DNA from: Thioalkalivibrio sp. ALJ12
Lineage (GTDB): Bacteria > Pseudomonadota > Gammaproteobacteria > Ectothiorhodospirales > Ectothiorhodospiraceae
Length of the DNA: 64,000 bases
Assembly: GCF_000378305.1 (NCBI RefSeq)
Contig: NZ_KB899539.1
Span: 281,854 to 345,853, forward strand
Reading direction: 5' to 3'
Of the stretch, positions 9,487-17,732 are shown piece by piece; position 1 is the first letter of the stretch; each line of letters begins with the position of its first letter. Under the pieces are notes generated by a model. That model saw nothing but the letters and a program-made list of their open reading frames with translations. It made no database searches and was not told the origin of the DNA. Made by a program: the position numbers and the translations under genes.

Positions 9487-9745
9487 AGACTTCGACAAGA
9501 AATTCGACGAAGGGCAGGAAGATATCGTTGGCGATCTCGACCTCTCGTCGGCGCGCCGCGTCAATCAGGAACAGAAGCGCATCAACGTCGACTTTCCCGC
9601 CTGGGTGGTGGAGTCGCTGGACCGCGAGGCGGCGCGCATCGGCGTGACCCGTCAGTCCATCATCAAGGTGTGGCTGGTCGAGCGCCTCCAGGAAGAAGCC
9701 ACCAGGAACCCGCTGAAGGGTGACGCCGCAGGCGGTGCGCATTAG
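9476..9745 (+). CDS. brnA: BrnA-family antitoxin
   Basis: An 89-residue ribbon-helix-helix antitoxin that neutralises BrnT and normally autorepresses the operon. The segment KRINVDFPAWVVESLDREA followed by RIGVTRQSIIKVWLVERL (about residues 37-75) is the strand plus two helices of the DNA-binding fold. A strong ribosome site (AGGAAGGAGG) lies inside the end of brnT just before the ATG, so the antitoxin can be translated even if brnT is not. The pair is inserted between hsdMS and hsdR, where it may stabilise the island. Confidence 0.9.
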   Translation: MKAKDFDKKFDEGQEDIVGDLDLSSARRVNQEQKRINVDFPAWVVESLDREAARIGVTRQSIIKVWLVERLQEEATRNPLKGDAAGGAH

Positions 9746-9892
9746 CCAGGCGCCGGGCGCGTTTTGGAACCGCATTACCGTTCTCCATAAGGACTCTGGG
9801 GCGGGCCACGGGAATGGCGGTTTGCCGTTGCGCGCATAACCCTGCAAATTGGGAGCCATCGGAGGCCGTAACCACCAGGAAGGGAAGCATTG

Positions 9893-12800
9893 ATGGCGGA
9901 TAGCAGGGAAGCCCAGTTTCAGCAGGACATCATCGAAGCGATGACCGCCGATGGCTGGCTGACCGGTCCGGCCAGCGGGTATGACGCCGCCAACGCCCTG
10001 TACACCGAGGATCTGGTCGCCTACCTGCAGGAGGCCTGGCCGGAGCGCTGGGAGAAGTTCGCCGCGAAGAACGCGCAGGACCCGCAGAAGGCCCTGGTGC
10101 GCGCGGTCACCCGCGAGCTGGAGCACGACGGCACGCTGGAAGTGCTGCGCCACGGGGTGAAGACCCCGGGTGTAAAGCTGGATCTGTGCAGCTTCAGGCC
10201 CGACCACGAGATGAACCCCGAGTCCCTGGCGCGCTACCGCGCCAACCGCCTGCGGGTGGTGCCGGAGGTCTCGTACTCGCCGCATGCGCGCAGCGGCGAG
10301 TACAACCCCCGGCTGGATCTGGTGCTGTTCGTCAACGGCATCCCCACCGCCACGCTGGAGCTGAAGAGCGAGTTCAAGCAGTCGGTGGAGAACGCCAAGC
10401 GCCAGTACCGGCGCGACCGCCCGCTGAAGGACCCGGTCACCCGCAAGCCCGAGCCGCTTTTGACCTTCAAGCGCGGGGCGCTGGTGCACTTTGCCGTTAG
10501 CCAGGACCAGGTGGCGATGACCACGCGCCTGAACGGCAAGGACACCTTCTTCCTGCCCTTCAACCAGGGCACCGAGGAGGGCGGCGCCGGCAACCCCGCA
10601 CCCCCGGACCCGGACAGCTACGCCACCGGCTACCTCTGGCAACGCGTGTTCCAGCCGGATGCCTGGCTGAAGATCATCGGCCGTTTCCTGCACCTGGAGG
10701 ACAAACCGGAGGAAGACTTTCACGGAAAACGGCGCAAGAAGGAGTCGCTGATCTTCCCGCGCTTCCACCAGTGGGACGTGGTGAACCGCCTGATCGAGGC
10801 GACGCGCGAGGAAGGCGCGGGGCAGCGCTACCTGATCCAGCACAGCGCCGGCTCCGGCAAGTCCAACTCCATAGGCTGGATCGCCCACCAGCTTTCTGCG
10901 TTATACGACGATGCGGGCGACAAGCTGTTCAACTCCGTGATCGTGGTCACCGACCGCACGGTGCTGGACAGTCAACTCCAGAAGACTATTTTCGACTTCG
11001 AGCACGCGCATGGGGTGGTGCGGCCGATCACCCGCGATGTCGGCAGCCAGAGCAAGTCGGAGCAACTGGCCGAGGCGCTGGCCGAGCAGACCCGCATCAT
11101 TATCGTGACCATCCAGACCTTCCCGGCGCTGTTCGACGCGCTGGACAAGCGCCCGGACCTGGCCGCCGGGCGCTACGCGGTGATCGCCGACGAGGCGCAT
11201 TCCTCGCAGACCGGCTCCTCCGCCACCAAGCTGAAGGCGATTCTCGGAACGGACAAGCCGGAGGACGAGGAGATCAGCGCCGAGGAGCTGCTGGACGCGG
11301 CCGTGGCCGCGCGCAAACCCGCCGAGGGCATCAGCTACTACGCCTTTACCGCCACCCCCAAGGCGAAGACTCTGGAGCTGTTCGGCCGCCCGCCGAATCC
11401 GGAACTGCCGGCATCACAGGACAATAAGCCCGAGCCCTTCCACCTCTACTCCATGCGCCAGGCCATCGAGGAAGGCTTCATCCTCGACGTGCTGAAGAAC
11501 TACACCACGTACTCCACCGCCTGGAAGCTGGCGCACCCGCACGCCGACGAGCAGGAGGTGGAGTCGCGCAAGGCCTCGACCAAGATCGCCCGCTGGGTGC
11601 GCCTGCACCCGTACAACATCTCGCAGAGGGTGGAGGTGATCGTCGAGCACTTCCGCGCCAACGTGCGCCACCTGCTGGACGGCCAGGCCAAGGCCATGGT
11701 GGTGACCGGCAGCCGCCAGGAGGCGGTGCGCTACGCGCTGGCCATGCGCGCGTACATCCAGCACAAGGGCTACACCGACGTGCACGCGCTGGTCGCCTTC
11801 TCCGGCTCCGTTCTGCCGGACGAGGTGATCCCCGAGGAGGTGACCGAGACCAGCTCGCTGCTGAACCCGGGGCTGAAGGGCCGCGACCTGGCCGAGGCGT
11901 TCAAGACCGACGAATACAACGTGATGATCGTCGCCAACAAGTTCCAGACCGGGTTCGACCAGCCCAAGCTCTGCGCCATGTACGTGGACAAGAAGCTGCA
12001 GGGCGTGGAGTGCGTGCAGACCCTCTCGCGCCTGAACCGCATCTTCCCGGGCAAGGAGGCCACCTTCGTCCTCGACTTCTTCAACGATGCCGAAGACATC
12101 CTCGAGGCCTTCCGCCCGTACTACAACAAGGCCGAGCTGGCCGACGTCTCCGACCATCAGATCGTCTACGACCTGCAGAAGAGCCTGGACGCCGCCGGCA
12201 TCTACCACTGGGACGAGGTCGAGAACTTCGCCCGCGCCTTCTTTGATCCGAAGGCCGGCGCCAGCCAGCTCAGCTACTACTGCCAGCCCGCGAAGGAGCG
12301 CTACCACACCCGCTACAAGGCGGTGCTGGAGCAGATCCAGACCTGGAAGGCCGCCCATGCCGAAGCCGAGCGCAACGGCGACAAGGCCGGCCTGCACCGC
12401 GCCGAGCAGGAGCTGAAGGACGCCCACACCACCCGCGACGAGCTCGACCTGTTCCGCAAGAACCTGCAGAGCTTCGTGCGCAGCTACGAGTTCCTGTCAC
12501 AGATCGTCGACTTCGAGGACCACGAGCTGGAACAGCTCAACGTCTACGCCCGCGCCCTGCACCCGCTGCTGCGCATCGAAAACATCGAAGAAGACGCCAT
12601 CGACGTGGACGAACTGGAGCTGACCCACTACCGCCTGAACAAGCGCGCGGAGCAGCGCCTGAGCCTCGCAGAGGACGGCGCCGACTACGACGGCCTCAAG
12701 CCCGTCTCCGACGTCGGTTCCGGCAAGCCCCACGACCCGGAAAAGAAACGCCTCTCCGAGATCATCGACCAGCTCAACGAACTGTTCGGCGCCGAAGTGA

Positions 12801-13099
12801 GCGACGAAGACAAGCTCCAGTTCGCCAACGGCATCGCCGACCGCATCCGCCGCGACGACGCCGTGATGGCCCAGGTCGAGAACCATAGCCCCGACCAGGT
12901 GATGCACGGCCTGTTCCCCAAACGCGTCACCGACACCGTCCTCGACGCCATGACCGAACACGAGAAACTCTCCATGCAGGTCCTGGACGACCCGGAGCGC
13001 CAACGAGACTTCGCTCTCCTGATCCTGCGCCTGCTGACAGCACGGTCGCGGAGCCAAGGCAAGACCGATACGAGTATCGATGGAGGAAAAGTCCTCTAA
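9893..13099 (+). CDS. hsdR: Type I restriction-modification endonuclease subunit HsdR
   Basis: ATP-dependent translocase and nuclease of the type I complex. The N-terminal PD-(D/E)xK nuclease is visible as an Asp near residue 142 followed by LELKSE. The superfamily 2 motor shows SAGSGKS (318-324), DEAHSSQTG, FTATPKAKT, VANKFQTGFDQP and TLSRLNRIFPGK, followed by the long helical C-terminal part that docks to HsdM. At 1068 residues the protein is full length. The ATG at 9893 follows AGGAAGGGAA; a TTG just before it is a less likely start. GC content and codon use match hsdM. It is presumably the partner of hsdMS although about 5.8 kb separates them. Confidence 0.93.
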   Translation: MADSREAQFQQDIIEAMTADGWLTGPASGYDAANALYTEDLVAYLQEAWPERWEKFAAKNAQDPQKALVRAVTRELEHDGTLEVLRHGVKTPGVKLDLCSFRPDHEMNPESLARYRANRLRVVPEVSYSPHARSGEYNPRLDLVLFVNGIPTATLELKSEFKQSVENAKRQYRRDRPLKDPVTRKPEPLLTFKRGALVHFAVSQDQVAMTTRLNGKDTFFLPFNQGTEEGGAGNPAPPDPDSYATGYLWQRVFQPDAWLKIIGRFLHLEDKPEEDFHGKRRKKESLIFPRFHQWDVVNRLIEATREEGAGQRYLIQHSAGSGKSNSIGWIAHQLSALYDDAGDKLFNSVIVVTDRTVLDSQLQKTIFDFEHAHGVVRPITRDVGSQSKSEQLAEALAEQTRIIIVTIQTFPALFDALDKRPDLAAGRYAVIADEAHSSQTGSSATKLKAILGTDKPEDEEISAEELLDAAVAARKPAEGISYYAFTATPKAKTLELFGRPPNPELPASQDNKPEPFHLYSMRQAIEEGFILDVLKNYTTYSTAWKLAHPHADEQEVESRKASTKIARWVRLHPYNISQRVEVIVEHFRANVRHLLDGQAKAMVVTGSRQEAVRYALAMRAYIQHKGYTDVHALVAFSGSVLPDEVIPEEVTETSSLLNPGLKGRDLAEAFKTDEYNVMIVANKFQTGFDQPKLCAMYVDKKLQGVECVQTLSRLNRIFPGKEATFVLDFFNDAEDILEAFRPYYNKAELADVSDHQIVYDLQKSLDAAGIYHWDEVENFARAFFDPKAGASQLSYYCQPAKERYHTRYKAVLEQIQTWKAAHAEAERNGDKAGLHRAEQELKDAHTTRDELDLFRKNLQSFVRSYEFLSQIVDFEDHELEQLNVYARALHPLLRIENIEEDAIDVDELELTHYRLNKRAEQRLSLAEDGADYDGLKPVSDVGSGKPHDPEKKRLSEIIDQLNELFGAEVSDEDKLQFANGIADRIRRDDAVMAQVENHSPDQVMHGLFPKRVTDTVLDAMTEHEKLSMQVLDDPERQRDFALLILRLLTARSRSQGKTDTSIDGGKVL

Positions 13100-13343
13100 A
13101 ACCATGCCGCGCCCCACCCCTCCGCTCACAAAAAGAGTAATGAGACGAGCCGGAACTCACGCTCCCTCTTTGTCACGTCAGAAACAATATCCACGGCCAG
13201 CGTGCAGACGGCTTTTTCTCAATGCGCGGGGCCGCCTACGCATTATCTGGGATCCTCGGAATGGAATGGTCCACGCCTTCTCATAAACCATCAGAAAGCG
13301 GAGTGTGGCTGCGTTCGTCTATCCTGTTAGAGGTGCGTTATAA

Positions 13344-14933
13344 ATGAAGTTCTATATTATTCAGCGGTCCAGTGCCCTTCCAAGCGAAGGAAAAGACTCC
13401 GCATATCTGAAGATAGATCATTGGGATGATTACTCATTCGTTACAATGTTCCATCTTTCGGTCCATGATAGTTATGGTGTTTTATACGACATTGGGGACG
13501 TGAAAATCGCCTTTAAGGATCAGGTTCCAGGCGAGGCTACATACGAAAGAGTTGCACATGAGTTTGACGCTTTGCCCGCTGGGTTCTTTTCGCTCGGTCA
13601 GGGCGTCGAGTATTACCAAAATATAGCTTCGCTACCAAACAGTATCGGTAAAGAACTTCTCCTCCGCTTGGGGGATATAGTTATTGAGCCAGCGCTCATC
13701 GAGGCGCATAAGCGTGAGCAATCGTTCAGAACGTCATTGCTGCGTAACGTCAGCCTCTCCTTGGTGAAGGGGCAGTACGCTCGCGTTCTTGGAGGAGGCG
13801 CGACGCTTACTGATTTTAAATTTCAGTTCACGAGGCCGGAGACCCCGGAGCTGTCTGCAATAGATTTGGACTTCAGCGTGGAGGTGGATTCCACACCAAG
13901 CACCAAAATCCATGCATTGATAGGACGAAACGGTGTCGGCAAAACAACTATCTTAAATAGCATGATAGAAGCGATCGTTCAGCGAGAAGAAGCGGCAGGG
14001 GAATTTTTCGATACTTCTGGAATCCGCGCGGAGCAAATATCGAGCGACTACTTCAGTAGCCTTGTTTCGGTGTCATTTAGCGCGTTTGATGCTTTCTCTC
14101 CGCCGAAAGAGCAGCACGACCCGACACAGGGAACATGCTATTTCTATATTGGACTGAAAGACCCGCGGAATGACGGGGGACATCGAACGATAGCCGACCT
14201 TCAGGGAGACTGTTTGAAGTCTTTGGTGAATTGCTTCGCGGATGAAAAGAAATCCAAACGTTGGCATGATGCTATCGAGAAACTTGGATCAGATGGAATA
14301 TTTGAATCCATGGATCTCGGTTACCTGAGAGTGGCCTACGAAAGAGTCAGGGAGGAAACGGGTAGCGACTCACAGCATTATGTGTCAACCTTTCGATCGG
14401 CATATGATAATCAAATTTCGCCATATCTTAATCGGATGAGCTCCGGTCATGCTGTGGTGCTGTTGATTGTAACGAGATTAGTCGAGACAGTTGAAGAGAA
14501 GACTCTGGTTCTGTTAGATGAACCCGAGAGCCACCTGCACCCTCCGCTGTTGTCTGCATTCGTTCGGGCCTTATCTGATCTTCTTCATGATCGTAACGGT
14601 GTGGCGATAATAGCGACTCATTCGCCTGTGGTTTTGCAGGAAGTCCCGAGCTCGTGTGTGTGGAAGGTTTATCGTTCCGGAAGGTCGGTTAGTTTGGGGC
14701 GCCCGGCTATCGAGACGTTTGGAGAGAATGTGGGTCTGTTGACCAGCGAAGTCTTTGGGCTTGAGGTCGCTCGATCAGGGTTTCATGACATGCTCGCTCG
14801 CTCGGTCTCGTCGGGCGGATCATACGATGAGATTATTAGGCGATATGGCGGGAAGCTAGGCTTCGAGGGCCGAGCCATCCTTAAGGTGCTTGTGGCGGAT
14901 CGAGACAAGGGTGTGCAAGATGATGAAGCTTGA
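13344..14933 (+). CDS. Septu-like AAA ATPase (PtuA-type)
   Basis: A 529-residue ABC/SMC-like ATPase of the OLD/RecF type. Walker A GRNGVGKTT is at residues 194-202, the signature region MSSGHAVVLL precedes Walker B LVLLDEPESHLHP (Asp near 392), and the switch IIATHSP follows. An ATPase of this kind overlapping an HNH nuclease gene is the Septu (PtuAB) antiphage architecture; retron and other ATPase-HNH pairs look similar, but no reverse transcriptase is present. AGAGGTG lies upstream of the ATG. The DNA is markedly AT-richer than hsdR, indicating separate acquisition. The 244 bases before it hold no gene I can support. Confidence 0.8.
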   Translation: MKFYIIQRSSALPSEGKDSAYLKIDHWDDYSFVTMFHLSVHDSYGVLYDIGDVKIAFKDQVPGEATYERVAHEFDALPAGFFSLGQGVEYYQNIASLPNSIGKELLLRLGDIVIEPALIEAHKREQSFRTSLLRNVSLSLVKGQYARVLGGGATLTDFKFQFTRPETPELSAIDLDFSVEVDSTPSTKIHALIGRNGVGKTTILNSMIEAIVQREEAAGEFFDTSGIRAEQISSDYFSSLVSVSFSAFDAFSPPKEQHDPTQGTCYFYIGLKDPRNDGGHRTIADLQGDCLKSLVNCFADEKKSKRWHDAIEKLGSDGIFESMDLGYLRVAYERVREETGSDSQHYVSTFRSAYDNQISPYLNRMSSGHAVVLLIVTRLVETVEEKTLVLLDEPESHLHPPLLSAFVRALSDLLHDRNGVAIIATHSPVVLQEVPSSCVWKVYRSGRSVSLGRPAIETFGENVGLLTSEVFGLEVARSGFHDMLARSVSSGGSYDEIIRRYGGKLGFEGRAILKVLVADRDKGVQDDEA

Positions 14934-15798
14934 TGATCCTTCTTACAGCTTTGAGCAGGCTCTTGAAGAGTGTGAATTAGGAATTACGGGAAATAGTTCA
15001 CTTCAAGTTAGGTTGGGTTTCAGCCGCCCCAGACTTTTAGCTCTTGGGGAGCAGTATGCAGAAGCGGCGCGGGAGGGTCATCTTTTTGAGATTGAGCCCA
15101 TACCCAGTGGGTGTAGCTCAGACGCTTCTCTAGTTGGCGTCTTGAGTAGAACGGATTTAATCAAGCTCTATGATCAATATTTCGTTGGAGAGAAGAAGCC
15201 TGGTAGGAAGGTGTACGACTTCTTACTTAATTCAGCAAAAGAGAAGTGCCCGTTCTGTGGGGGGATTGGAACTGCAAGAAATATTGACCACTTCCTGCCG
15301 AAAGCGCACTTTCCTCAGTTTTCAATATTGCCACGCAATTTGGTCCCGGCTTGTCGAGATTGCAACATGGAAGGAAAAGGGAGTGGTTTTGCGCGTCGGG
15401 CAGAGGATCAACGGATACAGCCATACATTGATCATGACAGGTTCTTTGTTGAACAGTGGATTTTCGCGCGGTATCACGGCGAGGCTCAGGGAGAGCCGGG
15501 TAGATTTGAGTACTTTGTGGATCCACCTGTGGGCTGGTCGGAGAAAGATAAAAAACGGGTCTGGAATCAGTTTGAGGCGTTTGGGCTCGCGAAACGGTAT
15601 GGGACAAAAGCTGCTGAGACCCTTTTGACTGTTCTGAGGCAAATGGAAAACCTGACGGCGATTGGTCTCGATGGAAAGGCGATCTCGACCGTGTTGCTGG
15701 AGCCCGGCGTGGAGCAAGCGCCCTTCGTTAACCATTGGCAAAGAGGAATGTACCAAGCGTTGATAGCGTGTCTGGCGGATGCCGGCGTGGGTGAATGA
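14920..15798 (+). CDS. Septu-like HNH endonuclease (PtuB-type)
   Basis: An effector nuclease of about 292 residues. The HNH core is CPFCGGIG (near 110), IDHFLPKAHFPQ (near 122) and NLVPACRDCNMEGKG (near 142), so both zinc cysteine pairs and the DH catalytic motif are intact. Two start codons (ATG at 14920 and 14923) lie within the ATPase gene, giving a 14-nt overlap and translational coupling. In Septu the ATPase holds the HNH subunit and releases DNA cleavage on phage infection; applying that here is inference from architecture. Base composition is AT-rich like its partner. Confidence 0.82.
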   Translation: MMKLDDPSYSFEQALEECELGITGNSSLQVRLGFSRPRLLALGEQYAEAAREGHLFEIEPIPSGCSSDASLVGVLSRTDLIKLYDQYFVGEKKPGRKVYDFLLNSAKEKCPFCGGIGTARNIDHFLPKAHFPQFSILPRNLVPACRDCNMEGKGSGFARRAEDQRIQPYIDHDRFFVEQWIFARYHGEAQGEPGRFEYFVDPPVGWSEKDKKRVWNQFEAFGLAKRYGTKAAETLLTVLRQMENLTAIGLDGKAISTVLLEPGVEQAPFVNHWQRGMYQALIACLADAGVGE

Positions 15799-16132
15799 CA
15801 GTGAAGGCACGGAGCGATTGGGGGTCAGGCCTTGCCTTTTGGCCGCGGCAGGTGTAGGCCTTCCGGCGCGATATCATCGATACCGATGGCCCTGTTTCAT
15901 ACACCCGAGACGCGGTCTTGCTAACTTCCATGTTCAATTTCGCACCCAGTTGACTGGAGCTTGGTATCGGGAGTTGGGGTGCTGGTATTCTGAGTATTCA
16001 GGGAGTGCGACTTAGAAATGCAGGGACATCTGGTCAAAATCCGTTACATGACAGAATATGTACACAAAGCAGTCATTTAATGGAATATACCATATTACAA
16101 TCGGCGGTAATGTCATGTGAAAGAAGAATCGC

Positions 16133-16258
16133 GTCAACTTCCGCCGCATGTTGCGCAAACACGGGTTCCCGCCACACTTGCAAGCTGATGCAATCAAGAA
16201 GGTGGTCCAGCAGGCTGAAGTCCTCGCTCGCGAGGTTGCGTACTGCGACCGCCCATAG
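16133..16258 (+). pseudogene. C-terminal relic of a second HsdR-like restriction subunit
   Basis: In frame from 16133 to the TAG at 16256-16258 the sequence reads VNFRRMLRKHGFPPHLQADA, followed by a helix containing VVQQAEVL. The LRKHGxPP-LQ----K-V-QAE pattern is the C-terminal end of one subgroup of type I restriction HsdR proteins. Nothing upstream continues it, and it differs from the end of the intact hsdR at 13099. A different type I system was probably once here. Confidence 0.5.
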
Positions 16259-16272
16259 AAGAAAGAATCCCG

Positions 16273-16425
16273 ATGTCAGAAGGGCAGCTTGAAGAAATAC
16301 GCTCCGCCTTGGACGAGGACCTGTCCATGCAAACCAAGTTGGGGTCGGACCTCGGTAAGTGGCCGAAAGTAAAAGGGTTAACGGGTTTGCAGCCGCTGCT
16401 GTGGAGCTTAGTGGCGCGGTTTTGA
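16273..16425 (+). CDS. Small ORF, unknown
   Basis: This frame of 50 codons begins MSEGQLEEIRSALDEDLSM and ends at TGA 16423-16425. A purine-rich stretch (AGAAAGAA) precedes its ATG. The first half is acidic and helical in character and the second half (GLQPLLWSLVARF) hydrophobic. I do not recognise it; it may be a fragment of a lost gene rather than a functional one. Confidence 0.2.
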   Translation: MSEGQLEEIRSALDEDLSMQTKLGSDLGKWPKVKGLTGLQPLLWSLVARF

Positions 16426-16499
16426 GGCGGAAACGGCCGTTTGGGTCTGTGGTTTGGGTTGGCATCTGGTGAAGCCGCCGCAGGGGAGAGGGAAAGAGA

Positions 16500-17732
16500 A
16501 TGCTCCAGTCCAGAATTGCCTGGCTTGATCACGATGCGGAGGCGCGCGAGCGGAGTATGCGTGTGCTGGCGATGTTCGGGGAACGCGATACGCGCGATGA
16601 GCTTGGGCTAGGGGCGGTTCGAGACAATCTGGCGGATCTGCTGTTTCCGGGCACGAGTACGATTCAGACGCGCTTGCGCTACATGCTGTTGGTGGCGTGG
16701 GTGTATCAGCAGGTAGAGGCGGAGTTGGCGCAGGGCGCGCTTGCGGCGGAGAAGGTGCCGGCGCGGGCGGCGGATCTGGAGTTTCGCATTGTGGATGTGC
16801 TGCGCGAGGCGGACGACCGGGCCGGTGTTTTCGGGATTGGATCCGGGCGGACGCTGCAGCGATTGCCCAGCTCGGTGTACTGGGCGGGGCTGGCATCCTG
16901 GGGCATTCGGGAGGTGCCGCTTTCGCAGGAGCGCTACCACCGCAGCGTGGCCGGCCTGGTGGAACGGCGGCGCGAGGGTGTGGCTCGGGCGGGCGAGGGT
17001 GAATCGGGCGACAGCGGTTCGGAGTATCGCACCTGGCATGCCGGCCTGCCGGAAGCGCCGGAGCGGTTCCCGGCAGATGTGTCGCTGGCGCTGGGCCGTG
17101 CGGAGGCGGCATTCATCCTGGACCGGGTGCGCGAGTGTCATCCGGCGAGCCTGCTGGCCCATCTGTTCGAGCGCTGTGCGCCGGCGGACGTGGAATACCC
17201 TTGGGAGCACCCGGATCGGGCGGGTTTCAGCGACCGGCAGCAGGCGCTCCTGGATCAGGCGGAGAAGCTTGCGGTGCTCGCGCAGGGGGCGTTCCTGCTC
17301 TACAACCTGGCGCTGTCCGAACGGCGCGAACGCGAGGACTGGGTCGAGCACTACGAGCAGCGGATGGATGACTGGACCGAAGCGGCCCGGGCGCTGCCGC
17401 TGGAGGAATGGGATCTGGACGAACTGTTTGCGCTGACGGAGGGGGGAGCGCTGCGGGTACAGCAGGGGGCGCGCGACTTCCTGCGCGACTGGCGCGAGCG
17501 GGTATTGGCCTGTGGCAGCGACGGGACGCGGCTGCGGGCGGACGAGGCGGCGCGTGATCTGGTGCGTCGGCGCGAATCGCTGCTGAAGAAGGCGCGTTCG
17601 CGCTTCACCAACCCGCAGGCGCTGACGCAATGGAGCGGCCAGTCGGGTGCCTATCGCTACAACTATCGCTGGCCGACGGTGAGCCGATTCCACCGTGACC
17701 TGTACGCGGCATTTCACGGGGACGACGGGTGA
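16500..17732 (+). CDS. DUF6361 family protein (first gene of a candidate defence cassette)
   Basis: A 410-residue protein that begins with a pattern I recognise as DUF6361: an SRIAWLDHD start, then GERDTRDELGLGAVRDNLAD and LFPGTSTIQTRLRYMLLVAW. The rest is helical and rich in Arg and Glu, with no nuclease or NTPase motif I can see. The family has no established biochemical function. Proteins of this family are found encoded next to phospholipase D-like and helicase proteins, as here, which suggests a structural or sensor role in a three-subunit system. A purine-rich ribosome site (GAGAGGGAAAGAGA) immediately precedes the ATG. The stop overlaps the next start (ATGA). Confidence 0.7.
   Translation: MLQSRIAWLDHDAEARERSMRVLAMFGERDTRDELGLGAVRDNLADLLFPGTSTIQTRLRYMLLVAWVYQQVEAELAQGALAAEKVPARAADLEFRIVDVLREADDRAGVFGIGSGRTLQRLPSSVYWAGLASWGIREVPLSQERYHRSVAGLVERRREGVARAGEGESGDSGSEYRTWHAGLPEAPERFPADVSLALGRAEAAFILDRVRECHPASLLAHLFERCAPADVEYPWEHPDRAGFSDRQQALLDQAEKLAVLAQGAFLLYNLALSERREREDWVEHYEQRMDDWTEAARALPLEEWDLDELFALTEGGALRVQQGARDFLRDWRERVLACGSDGTRLRADEAARDLVRRRESLLKKARSRFTNPQALTQWSGQSGAYRYNYRWPTVSRFHRDLYAAFHGDDG

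Larger units (their letters stand above)
15799..16499. other. Gene-poor scar region between two defence modules
   Basis: These 700 bases contain no complete recognisable gene. An AT-rich stretch (about 16040-16120) breaks the composition. I can identify only the C-terminal relic of an HsdR-like gene (16133-16258) and a 50-codon ORF of unknown nature (16273-16425). The stretch looks like the remains of deletions or insertions between independently acquired modules. Confidence 0.6.

Noticed and set aside
13344-15798. Retron or Gabija system
   Set aside because: There is no reverse transcriptase or msr-msd RNA for a retron, and no UvrD-like helicase for Gabija; the second gene is an HNH nuclease, which fits Septu.
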